A stretch of DNA of 64,000 nucleotides, taken from positions 104,073 through 168,072 of the forward strand of contig NZ_JACFXV010000054.1 in assembly GCF_014050225.1 (NCBI RefSeq). Reading direction: 5' to 3'. A program made the position numbers and the translations under genes. Below are positions 23,718 through 33,100 of the stretch, in pieces; position 1 is the first letter of the stretch, and each line of letters begins with the position of its first letter. The notes below the pieces were generated by a model. The model searched no databases. It saw nothing but the letters and a program-made list of their open reading frames with translations, and was not told the DNA's origin. This stretch comes from Stappia albiluteola. Its GTDB lineage: Bacteria; Pseudomonadota; Alphaproteobacteria; Rhizobiales; Stappiaceae.

Positions 23718-26150
23718 ATGTTGTCTCGTTACAGAAAAATAATCTTCGTTCTTCCAGAGATTGTCTCGGTCGGGAACATCGAGGACGATTTCTACAGAAT
23801 GTTGTACTTCGCCGGCGCGGCGGATGAACCAGACACGGGCTACGTTCTGTTTTCCGACCTAATGCCGGAGATTCCGCAGGTCGACTGCTCTCCATATCTG
23901 GACGGGCAGGTCATCCAGGTCCGAAGGAAGCTGGAAGAGCGAACGCACATATTCAAGACGGGTCAGATTGCCGAGACGGTAAAGTCATTCGGCGGCGAAA
24001 AGGTGCTCTGGTTCTGGGATGAGAAATCCCGGCTTGGCGAGTACCGGAGCCTGGCAACCGAACGCGACACGCGATCTGTTCGGGCTGATCATCGAACGGT
24101 TCAACATGCGGCGAGTCTTTGCCTGAAATTTTCATCGAATGACGGAAAAGGGACGCAAGAGCAATTGAACCTTTCCAAGGGGCGTTTCGAAAAGCTCCGC
24201 GCCTCGATAGATACCGACAATATTTACATATTCGGCACCGGGACGTCGCTTGGGTCGGTCGATTTCGACAGGCTGGACGACGGCGAGTTCATCGCCACCA
24301 ACAGCATGATCAGAAACCGCGAGGTGCTTGAGAAGATGGCACCGCGCATCATCGTCGCCTCGGATCCGATCTTTCACGCGGGACCTTCCACATATGCCGC
24401 CAGGTTCAGGCAAGACCTGATCGATGCGATGCGCACTTACGGCTCCTGCTACATATTCCCCATGCGGGACTACGGGGCCTATTGCGCATATCTGCCAGAG
24501 GATCTCCACGAGAAGCTAATTCCGGTGCCGATCAGCAGTTCACACGGAATGAACCTTCGCTTTCCGGAGGACTTCTTCGTCGGTGCCACTTCGAACGTGA
24601 TGACGTTGTTTCTGCTGCCGCTCGCGGCTTCACTGGGAAAACGGATCACGCTTGCCGGCTTCGACGGCCGCCCGATAGGAAACAACGAATATTTCTGGTC
24701 TCATTCAAAGGCGTTCCAGTACGATGCGGAGATGGGTGCAATACAGGATGCTCATCCCGCGTTCTTTGGCATCGACTATGACGAATACTACGAGATACAT
24801 TGCCGGACCTTGAAGACATATCTCGGCGAAATCGAGAATGCCGGCATCGAGGTTTCGAGCATTACCGATTCATTCATTCCGGCGATCAAAGGGCGTTATG
24901 TCGCGCGCATTGGCGAAGTGGCGGCTTCACCCGCACGACCGCTGGTGAGCATCATAATGCCTGCCTTCAACGTCGAACAGTATATCCGGTCCACAATCGA
25001 GACGATACGCTCTCAATCGCTGAAGGACTTTGAGATTGTTTGCGTCGACGATGGCTCCACCGACAATACCCTCGAGATAGTCAGGGAATTGTCGAGGCAA
25101 GATATAAGAATAAAGGTTATCGAAGGGCAGCGTCAGGGGGTGTCGGGCGCCCGGAATGCGGGATTGGAACGGGCGAATGGCAAGTACATCTGCTTTGCGG
25201 ATGCCGACGACCCCATGCCGGCGGAGTCCCTGGCCGTTCGGGTCGCTGGTCTCGAGCAGGCGGAGGACGGCTGCATCTGCTTCGGCCGAACCGAAATTAT
25301 CGGCGATGATGGCCGGAAACTGGGTATCGAGTTCGGCGCACGCTCCGAGATCGGCTTTGAAGGCATGTTCGACAGCCGTTTTCACCTGAACTCCGTGATT
25401 GGACCCGCGCACATCATGAAGATGGAGCGCTTTCCGCTTGGTGTGCAATATGGCGAAGACTGGCTCTACCTAGCTAGCGTGATGCGGCATGGCGTCAAGG
25501 CGGTGCCCGTCGAGCGGGTCGTGGCGACCTATCGCTGGCATTCCGACTCGGCGACGGGCTCTGCGTTCAGGCGCCACTCGATGGGCCTATTGGAGGTACT
25601 CGATGTGCTTGGCAAGGACGAACCGTCGAATATCCACCTGCCATGGAAATATCGCCTCGGGCTCGCCGGCGAGCGTATCTCTGCTGAGAAGCTGCGGCGC
25701 CTCTCTCTTTTAGCGATTTATGAAGCGCTCAAGGGGAGGGAGGTTCCCGATCCGCGGCTGCTGGATCAGATCCGGCTGTATTCCGGCCGCGTGAAGAAGG
25801 TCGAATTCTCGGTTCGCAGCTTTGAGGCGATCGCGGCCCGTGTATTCCTTCTGCCGGTCGGTTCGGGTGAATTGAAATCGGCGATAAGAGGTCGGAGCGA
25901 AGCCTTGATGCTCGTGCAAAAAGAGCTCCCATCCATCACCATACTGGCGAACTTCAGGAACGAAATCCTGAAGTTGTTGGGGCTTAAGATGGAGGCAAAC
26001 TCAGAAGGCCGAACCGGAAGAACGAAAAAAAAGCTCGCGAAAAAAGCGCATAATTGGTTGTTGCGGATACATCGCGCAACGCGCGACAAACCGCTTGTAT
26101 CCAGAATATCAAACGAACTCGCGCGGCTTTATGACCGCCATTTGGCATGA
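23718..26150 (+). CDS. DUF115-like domain fused to GT2 glycosyltransferase
   Basis: An 810-residue two-domain protein. Residues about 168-400 resemble the DUF115/Maf-type fold: IYIFGTGTSLGSVDFDRL, then ATNSMIRN, GATSNVMTLFLLPLAASLG and ITLAGFDGRP. Such domains occur in flagellin-glycosylating Maf proteins and CMP-sugar transferases. Residues about 408-640 are a GT2 GT-A domain: VSIIMPAFNVEQYI, VDDGSTDNT (from 444), FADADD (about 494). ATG 23718 is preferred; GTG 23661 is an alternative. It is first in the cluster and overlaps the next gene by 4 bp (ATGA). Substrates are unknown. Confidence 0.8.
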   Translation: MLSRYRKIIFVLPEIVSVGNIEDDFYRMLYFAGAADEPDTGYVLFSDLMPEIPQVDCSPYLDGQVIQVRRKLEERTHIFKTGQIAETVKSFGGEKVLWFWDEKSRLGEYRSLATERDTRSVRADHRTVQHAASLCLKFSSNDGKGTQEQLNLSKGRFEKLRASIDTDNIYIFGTGTSLGSVDFDRLDDGEFIATNSMIRNREVLEKMAPRIIVASDPIFHAGPSTYAARFRQDLIDAMRTYGSCYIFPMRDYGAYCAYLPEDLHEKLIPVPISSSHGMNLRFPEDFFVGATSNVMTLFLLPLAASLGKRITLAGFDGRPIGNNEYFWSHSKAFQYDAEMGAIQDAHPAFFGIDYDEYYEIHCRTLKTYLGEIENAGIEVSSITDSFIPAIKGRYVARIGEVAASPARPLVSIIMPAFNVEQYIRSTIETIRSQSLKDFEIVCVDDGSTDNTLEIVRELSRQDIRIKVIEGQRQGVSGARNAGLERANGKYICFADADDPMPAESLAVRVAGLEQAEDGCICFGRTEIIGDDGRKLGIEFGARSEIGFEGMFDSRFHLNSVIGPAHIMKMERFPLGVQYGEDWLYLASVMRHGVKAVPVERVVATYRWHSDSATGSAFRRHSMGLLEVLDVLGKDEPSNIHLPWKYRLGLAGERISAEKLRRLSLLAIYEALKGREVPDPRLLDQIRLYSGRVKKVEFSVRSFEAIAARVFLLPVGSGELKSAIRGRSEALMLVQKELPSITILANFRNEILKLLGLKMEANSEGRTGRTKKKLAKKAHNWLLRIHRATRDKPLVSRISNELARLYDRHLA

Positions 26151-27292
26151 ACTCAATTCAACCGATACATAGAAGCTCCAAACCGCAATCGACTAGCGTG
26201 GAGGCTGTCCGCCAGACATTCCGAGACCTCACGGTCGTGGTGCCGATAGGGTTTGTCTATCGTCCCGCGGGAATTCTGAGGCGGCTGCGGCAGTTGGTTC
26301 ACTCAGGGCTTTTTGACGGAGCGGAGCTCATCGTTTCGGTCGCGGTAAGGAACAGGTACGATGATCGCCTGCTAAGCTCGTTTATCCCGCGAATTTCCAA
26401 AGCCTGCCGCGTCATCTATGTGCAAGAGAGCGAGGCCGAGATCTCCATCGCACGGCTCAGACACGAAGGGGCCAGAGCCGCGTCGCGGGAACTGCTTCTG
26501 TTTTACGATGTCGATCTAATTTGTTCTCAATCCGTCGTTGAAAAGGCGATCGCGTATCTGAAAGGCGACCGCAACCCGTTTGTTATAATTCCTTCAATCT
26601 ATACTAGAAAGAAAGCGCTATCGGCAGGGATAGCAGCGGGCGACGGGCCGGTTGACCAAGTTTGGAAGGGGATTCTCGCAAAGCGAAGATACGACTTAGT
26701 TTATCATGTCGCTCTGTATACATCGACGATATTGATAGAGCGAAGAGTATATTTCCAGTCAGGCGGGTTCGATCCTAATTTTTCTTCCCATGGTCTCGAA
26801 GATCTTGAGTATATATGCCGACTCTGCATTCAGGAAAGAGTGTTTGAATTGAGTGATATTGATGAATTTCTTAAGGATGGAAGGGCAGTATCTCCGTTAT
26901 TTACTGAAGGATTTAGAAAGTATTTAAATCTTATCACAATTCCGATTTGGTTGGAGGGGATTTTTACAGTCCATTTGTGGCACGCCCGCCCGAAGAGAAT
27001 GCGCTATTTCAAGGAGAGGAAGCGGAATTACCGCATATTTTCTGAAAATATTAAAAGGGAATATAATAGAAAATGTGCTGAGAATGGAGAATATCAATTT
27101 CAAAGCAGTTTTCTGAAATCATATTATGAAGCGCCACTTGCGGAAATAGAAAAAATTTTCAAATCACGCGGGGTAAGATTAGAGAGTCATGGGATATTAT
27201 TTCTAGATAATCCGGCAGACTTGTATCGAACGCGGATTGAGCGATTTATCATTGACGTTTTGCGCCGATTGGACAAGAAAGTCTCTGATTGA
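26147..27292 (+). CDS. Glycosyltransferase, GT-A fold (capsule-type)
   Basis: A 381-residue predicted glycosyltransferase. LTVVVPIGFVYRP starts a GT-A fold, LLLFYDVDLI (D121-x-D123) is the metal-binding DxD, and SQSGGFDPNFSSHGLEDLEY carries the downstream ED motif, as in capsule and chondroitin-type polymerases. The second half (after about 26,570) becomes clearly AT-rich, unlike the upstream gene. No membrane span is seen. It overlaps the upstream gene by 4 bp. Sugar and acceptor unknown. Confidence 0.75.
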   Translation: MNSIQPIHRSSKPQSTSVEAVRQTFRDLTVVVPIGFVYRPAGILRRLRQLVHSGLFDGAELIVSVAVRNRYDDRLLSSFIPRISKACRVIYVQESEAEISIARLRHEGARAASRELLLFYDVDLICSQSVVEKAIAYLKGDRNPFVIIPSIYTRKKALSAGIAAGDGPVDQVWKGILAKRRYDLVYHVALYTSTILIERRVYFQSGGFDPNFSSHGLEDLEYICRLCIQERVFELSDIDEFLKDGRAVSPLFTEGFRKYLNLITIPIWLEGIFTVHLWHARPKRMRYFKERKRNYRIFSENIKREYNRKCAENGEYQFQSSFLKSYYEAPLAEIEKIFKSRGVRLESHGILFLDNPADLYRTRIERFIIDVLRRLDKKVSD

Positions 27293-27362
27293 GCCCTATC
27301 AATAGGCAGGCGGCCGTATTGATGCGTGACGCCTTAAAGTGAAAGCGACAGACATTTCTAAG

Positions 27363-28355
27363 ATGAGCCAGGCCCCAAAAGTTTCAGTCATAATTCGTAG
27401 CCTCAACGAAGAGTTGCACATCGGCAAGTTGCTGATTGGGCTGGAGCAACAGGATTTTCGCGATTTCGAAGTGATTCTAGTGGATTCCGGGTCGAGCGAC
27501 CGGACAGTCGAGATTGCCAGGAAATTCAACGTCAAGATCGTGGAGATCGCCAAGTCCGAATTTTCCTTCGGTCGATCCCTTAATCTGGGCTGCGCGGCGG
27601 CCCGCGGCGAGATACTCCTTGCGGCTAGTGCTCATGTTTATCCAACTCGCCGAAACTGGATCTCCAGAATCATCGAACCATTCTCCGACCCGCAGGTTGT
27701 CCTTAGTTACGGACGGCAAGTCGGCAATGATGCGACCAAATTCTCCGAGCACCAGATATTCAAGGCGTGGTTCGGCGAGGAATCCACGAACAGGCAGCGG
27801 TCTCATTTCTGCAACAACGCCAACTGTGCGGTCCGGCGGTCCGCCTGGCTCCGGCTCCGGTATGACGAGACCCTGACAGGCCTTGAAGATCTTGCGTGGG
27901 CCAAGGAAATGCAGAAGACAGGCGGTCGGCTTGCCTATGTTGCGGACGCTGAAATCGTTCATGTGCATGACGAGACATACGCTGGCATTCGCAACCGCTA
28001 TCGCCGCGAGGCAATCGCAATGAAGCATATCGAGCCGACGATCCGTTTTGGCGCAGGTGAACTCGTCACCGCTTCAGTGCGAAATATTGCCTCGGACGCA
28101 ATCGAGGCCTTCCGGCAGGGCCGGCTTTCGCGGGAGGTCGCGAGCATACTGCTTTTCCGGCTCAACCAATTCTGGGGAACGTATGTCGGTCACCGGCAGG
28201 GCGGTGAGGTGAGCGAAGCCCTGAAGGAACGGTTTTACTACCCCGCGGCACAATCGAGTTCCTCTAAAGAGGTATCGAAATGCGGCGCCGGACAGGATCG
28301 GGCGCTCGAAATCGACTATGCGGCACTGCTTGGCGCCCAAAGCGGCTCGAAGTAG
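27363..28355 (+). CDS. GT2 family glycosyltransferase
   Basis: A 330-residue GT2 enzyme. VSVIIRSLNEELHIGKLL and VDSGSSDRTVEIA form the nucleotide-binding half, CNNANCAVRRSAWLRL and ETLTGLEDLAWAKEM the acceptor side with the ED catalytic pair, followed by HDETYAGIRNRYRREA. ATG 27363 is chosen; GTG 27339 would add eight residues. It resembles transferases acting in surface polysaccharide assembly. GC content returns to normal in this gene. Confidence 0.85.
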   Translation: MSQAPKVSVIIRSLNEELHIGKLLIGLEQQDFRDFEVILVDSGSSDRTVEIARKFNVKIVEIAKSEFSFGRSLNLGCAAARGEILLAASAHVYPTRRNWISRIIEPFSDPQVVLSYGRQVGNDATKFSEHQIFKAWFGEESTNRQRSHFCNNANCAVRRSAWLRLRYDETLTGLEDLAWAKEMQKTGGRLAYVADAEIVHVHDETYAGIRNRYRREAIAMKHIEPTIRFGAGELVTASVRNIASDAIEAFRQGRLSREVASILLFRLNQFWGTYVGHRQGGEVSEALKERFYYPAAQSSSSKEVSKCGAGQDRALEIDYAALLGAQSGSK

Positions 28356-28396
28356 GTAGCCGGATCAAGATCAGACAAACATGTGAGGAACATTCG

Positions 28397-29086
28397 ATGG
28401 TTCATCGCCTCGTGGCGCTAATGCCTATGCGACACTCTTCCGAACGGGTAAAGGGCAAGAACTTCCGGCCGTTCGGCGACGGACGGCCGCTTTACCAGCA
28501 CGTTCTCGACATTCTGGAGCAGTGCCCGCTGATCGACAGGGTGGTCATCGACACCGATTCGCCTGTTATTCGGGAACAATGCGCCGAGCACTATCCGGAT
28601 GTGATCCTACTGGAACGGCCCGAACACCTGCGCGCGGGCGAAACGCCCATGAATGAAGTTCTGCTGCATGACATTGCCCAGGTGCCGTCGGAGTTCTATC
28701 TCCAGACACATTCGACGAACCCCCTGATAACCGTGAAAACGGTGAATACGGCGATTGAGACCTTCTTCCGCAACTACCCAACATATGACAGCCTGTTTTC
28801 GGTGACCCGATATCAGACAAGGCTGTGGGATCAGCTTGTTCGGCCGATCAACCACAATCCGGATATACTGCTGCGCACGCAGGACCTGCCGCCTCTCTAC
28901 GAAGAGAATTCCTGCATCTACATCTTTAACGGCAAGACTCTGCAAGAGAAGAAGAACCGGCTGTCTTCGCGGCCGTACATGTATGAAATGTCGCCCTGGG
29001 AGGCGATCGACATAGACGAGGAAATCAATTTCCGTATCGCAGAGGTGGTCTACCGGGAACGCGCCGAAGGACGCCTCGCCCAATGA
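28397..29086 (+). CDS. CMP-sugar cytidylyltransferase-like protein (NeuA/KdsB family)
   Basis: A 229-residue member of the acylneuraminate cytidylyltransferase family, which activates acidic sugars with CTP. The N-terminal nucleotide loop ALMPMRHSSERVKGKNFRPF matches the family consensus (xRxxSxRxxxKN). VIDTDSPVI, LQTHSTNPLI and IDIDEEINFRIAE are further family elements. The loop has PMRHSSERV where sialic-acid enzymes have PARxGSKRI. ATG 28397 follows TGAGGAA. It overlaps the dehydrogenase gene by 4 bp, so the two probably act in one activation pathway. Which acid is activated is not evident; no nonulosonate synthesis genes are in the window. Confidence 0.82.
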   Translation: MVHRLVALMPMRHSSERVKGKNFRPFGDGRPLYQHVLDILEQCPLIDRVVIDTDSPVIREQCAEHYPDVILLERPEHLRAGETPMNEVLLHDIAQVPSEFYLQTHSTNPLITVKTVNTAIETFFRNYPTYDSLFSVTRYQTRLWDQLVRPINHNPDILLRTQDLPPLYEENSCIYIFNGKTLQEKKNRLSSRPYMYEMSPWEAIDIDEEINFRIAEVVYRERAEGRLAQ

Positions 29087-30066
29087 GCAGCGTTCTAGTT
29101 ACCTGCGGGCATCTGATACGTCATTTCTCGAAGTTCGCTACCGTATTTGAAGCGCATGGCGTATCCGTCACTATCCCCGAAATCAAGGGACAGCAACTCG
29201 GCGCCGAAGAGATGCTTGTCGCGATCCGCGGCCATTCGGTGGTTATCGCTGGCGATGACTTCATAGATCGGGCAACGCTTGTGGCCGGCAAGGCCGATGG
29301 CCTGAAGGCGGTCGTGAAGTGGGGGATCGGCACTGACAGCATCGACAAATCGGCGGCGAAGGAACTCGGCATTCCCGTCTACAACACGCCCGGAGTGTTT
29401 TCCGAAGAGGTCGCCGATCTCGCCATGGGCTACGTTATCGCCCTGGCGCGCGATTTCCTGCGCATTCACGAGTCGGTCAAAGCCGGCGGGTGGCTCAAGG
29501 TCGAGGGTACCACGCTTAGCGGCAAGGTCGCGGGCGTCATTGGGCTTGGCGGTATCGGCCGCGCGGTCTGCCGCCGCCTGAATGCCTGCGGAATGCGTGT
29601 GATCGGCTCGGACCCGGCAACGATCAGCGACGACGGTATGCGCGAAGCCTGCGCGACACAGGTGAGTTTTCCGGAACTGCTCGAGCGGTCGGACTTCATC
29701 GTCGTTACGTGTGCATTGACCGAGAGCAGCCGCCATCTTCTGAACGCAGATGCGTTCGGTGCGATGAAGGAGGGTGTGAGACTTGTGAATGTAGCACGAG
29801 GGCCGATCATCGACGAAGCCGCGCTCGTTCAGGCTCTACGCAGTGGACGCGTATCTTCCGCCGCCCTCGATGTTTTCGAGGATGAGCCGCTTTCGCCGCA
29901 AAATTCGCTTCGTGAGTTCGAAAACCTCATCTTTGGCTCGCACAATGGCTCTAACACTGCGGATGCGGTTCACAAGGTGAATTCCCTGACCGTCAACCTC
30001 GCACTGGACATCCTCGGATTGAGTGGGCAGGCGCCGCGAATTGAGCCGTTGGTACCAGCGCAATAA
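29083..30066 (+). CDS. D-isomer-specific 2-hydroxyacid dehydrogenase (SerA-like)
   Basis: A 327-residue NAD-dependent dehydrogenase of the D-3-phosphoglycerate dehydrogenase type. GLGGIG at 154-159 is the dinucleotide loop; NVARGPIIDEAAL holds catalytic Arg239, DVFEDEPL the catalytic Glu, and FGSHNGSNT the catalytic His287. There is no C-terminal ACT domain, so it is a catalytic-core-only form. Its start overlaps the cytidylyltransferase stop (ATGA). Context suggests it makes or reduces a hydroxy-acid precursor for the glycan rather than serine, but this is inferred. Confidence 0.85.
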   Translation: MSSVLVTCGHLIRHFSKFATVFEAHGVSVTIPEIKGQQLGAEEMLVAIRGHSVVIAGDDFIDRATLVAGKADGLKAVVKWGIGTDSIDKSAAKELGIPVYNTPGVFSEEVADLAMGYVIALARDFLRIHESVKAGGWLKVEGTTLSGKVAGVIGLGGIGRAVCRRLNACGMRVIGSDPATISDDGMREACATQVSFPELLERSDFIVVTCALTESSRHLLNADAFGAMKEGVRLVNVARGPIIDEAALVQALRSGRVSSAALDVFEDEPLSPQNSLREFENLIFGSHNGSNTADAVHKVNSLTVNLALDILGLSGQAPRIEPLVPAQ

Positions 30067-30163
30067 CCGTCCTTCAATTAGACGGCAGATTTCGCCCACC
30101 AAGATATACCCAATAGCGGCCTTCATGCATGGCTGAATTGATATGTGGGGACAGTAGCCAAGT

Positions 30164-33100
30164 ATGAAAATACTTATTTTTACCGACAGTAGAGGTCAAC
30201 ATAAGCCGCGCGGGCAAGACCATGATATGTTTGGCGACATGTTGAAAAAGACGTCGGATTTTGACGTAGAGATGATTTTATGTCCAATGAAATGGACTAC
30301 CACGCTTGATTTCCTCGAATATATAGAAAGTAGGGAAAAACAATATTACGATAAGATAATACTCCAGACAGGTATTGTCGATTGGTCTCCGCGGCCGCAA
30401 TCAAATGCTATCAACGATTTGTATAATCGTCGAGAAGAATTGAATGTTGAAAACATTTCTCTGAATACCAGAGATTACAACAAAAAAATTGTAAATAACA
30501 AGAAAAAATTATTCGATCGTTTGTTTACTGAAGAGCGTATTGTGAGTCATCTTAACAACCCCTTCGGAACGATTTTCGAGGGGGAGGATACTATAAATAT
30601 GTATAGTGAAAGAATGCTTGAAGATTGCCTTTTACCAAAACTTATGGACATCGAGAATCTTATTTTTATCAATTCGAATATTTTCGTGCCAGGTTGGGAG
30701 GGTGACTTTAAAAGAGGGCGCCCTGCCAATATTAAACTAACAGAAAATTATTCGAGAATAATGCGCGATGCATTAGGCCCGGAACGGGTGGTCGATTTGT
30801 TGCGTTGGTCGGAAGAAGAAACGCAATTATATACTTGTGACAACATACATCTCACAAAGTCAGGTAATGAATATATTTACGCAGATATAATGAAAAAGCT
30901 CCATGTGCGAAAGCTGGTAAACGGTCGATCTTTGGATCCTCTGCTTTCATATGGAAAGAAAGTAAATGTCAATAAGAGTGCGATGAAAAGAAGTGAAGAG
31001 ATGAGTACCGATAAATCAATTCAAAGCATCACTGATATTGCAGCATTATTCTCCTCTGATAATAAGCGTCCCATAGAGACGCCTGAGATAATAAATGCAT
31101 CAAAGAGAGAAAAAATACTTTATTCTGTTGGGAAATCAAGCAAAGATGTCCTGGCTACTCTGATAATTGGTGTGCGCATAGAAGGGATTGGCGATAAACG
31201 TCACGATAATCTCTTTAGGTTGTTGAATTGGATTGCGCATTTTTATGGAAGTCTTTTTGACGTCTTGATAGTTGAGCAAGATGAGGCGCCGAGATTAAAT
31301 GAGAAGGATTTTGTAAAATACGAGAACGTTCGGTATCGGTTCTTATACAATCCGATGGCTTATAATCGAGGTTGGGGATATAATGTAGCTGTTCGACACT
31401 ATACTAAAGAAGAAATTGTTGCTTGTCTTGATACTGACGTTTTAGTTGGCCGTAATTTTGTTCGTGAAATTATGGATTGTTTCAGTAGGTTTGATGTTAT
31501 CTCTCCATACTTAAACGTTTATTATAGTGATGAAGAGGAGGCGGAAAAAATCGTTGCTGAATATGAATTGTTGCATGCCAGGGATGAATCAAAGGTATTT
31601 AGGCCGACGACTATTTGTGGCGGAATAGTGATATTTAAGAGAAATGTTTTTGAACGGCTTGCAGGATTTGAGCAATACACTGAGTATGCCGGGGAAGATC
31701 GTGCGCTTGATGTAACGATTTTAAATCATTGCGATAAGGAGCGCATAAGGATTGCCCCATATACGTACGTTCATCTTTATCACCCGCCCGCTCACAGAAA
31801 CAAGTCCAAATCCCAGGAATTACTGAAGCACTTACGCCATAGTTATGGATGCACATATGATCCTGTGCTTGGCAAGAATGACTTCATTCACGAGAGTTGT
31901 AGCCATGTGCCAGAAATTGTAACTCTGAGTAATCTTATCCAGAGAAGAAAAACATATGGCCTGGTGGATTTATATTCATGCGGCAAACCTCTGACGATAA
32001 ATGGCTTGTTTGTAGAGGACGAAGAAGAGAAAAACGATAATAGTGAGGTGAGTCGCGTGGAAAATCGCGATTTGGCGAATTACCGTACTAAAGAGCTATA
32101 TAAGGCCGCGGATCCTGATCGCGAGGAAATTTCTGCGTTCTTCAATGCATATAAGGGAAAGAGATGTTTTATCATCGGTAACGGGCCGTCGCTGAACAAG
32201 CACGATTTAAGTTTACTCGAAAACGAATATACGTTTGGTGTAAATTCCATATATTACAAAACAAGGGAGACGGGATTCGTCCCGACTTTTTTTGTTGTCG
32301 AAGACAATGCAGTGATGAAGGAGAATATTGAAGAGATACGAAACTACGAAGCGCCATTTAAATTTTTTCCGACAATCTATCGTTCACTTCATCCAAAGAC
32401 GCAGAATACATTTTTTTTCCGGATGAATCGCGGTTTTTACGAAATAAGTAGTCCGAATTACTGCATCCCGCGCTTTTCGACGGATGCGTCGGAGGTGTTG
32501 TATTGTGGGCAATCCGTGACTTACATAAATCTTCAACTTGCATTTTTTATGGGCTTTGAGGAAGTATATTTGATTGGAATGGATTTTGATTATGAAATCC
32601 CGCCAGAGCATGGCAGACGGGGTGATTTGATTATCTCCACGACTGATGATCCGAATCATTTTCATAAAGACTATTTTGGAAAGGGAAAGACATGGAAAGA
32701 TCCGAAGCTGGACCGCGTCGGCTTAAATTATCGGCAGGCGAAGTTGTCCTATGAGGCTGCCGGCAGAAAAATATATAATGCTACCATTGGCGGAAAATTG
32801 GAGATATTTGATCGTGCTGACTATGGAATGCTTTTTGAAGGTGGGGCGAGTGAAAAGGCTTCCATAGGGCGATCCAGCCTGGTCGACTGCTCAGATGAGG
32901 TGGTTGAGGATTGCGTCGGGCCTGCGGCGGCTCGATTCGAGAGACCGTCAGTTACATCAAGAAGCGACAGGAACACTGATAAGTTTCCGACCGCCACGGC
33001 TTCGAAAAACGAAGAGGCATTTCCTACCTTTTCCCTGATCATTGGGGCTTTGAATTTTGGACGTCTGTGGATCTCAAAGCGCATTCTCGGCTGGGGTGGC

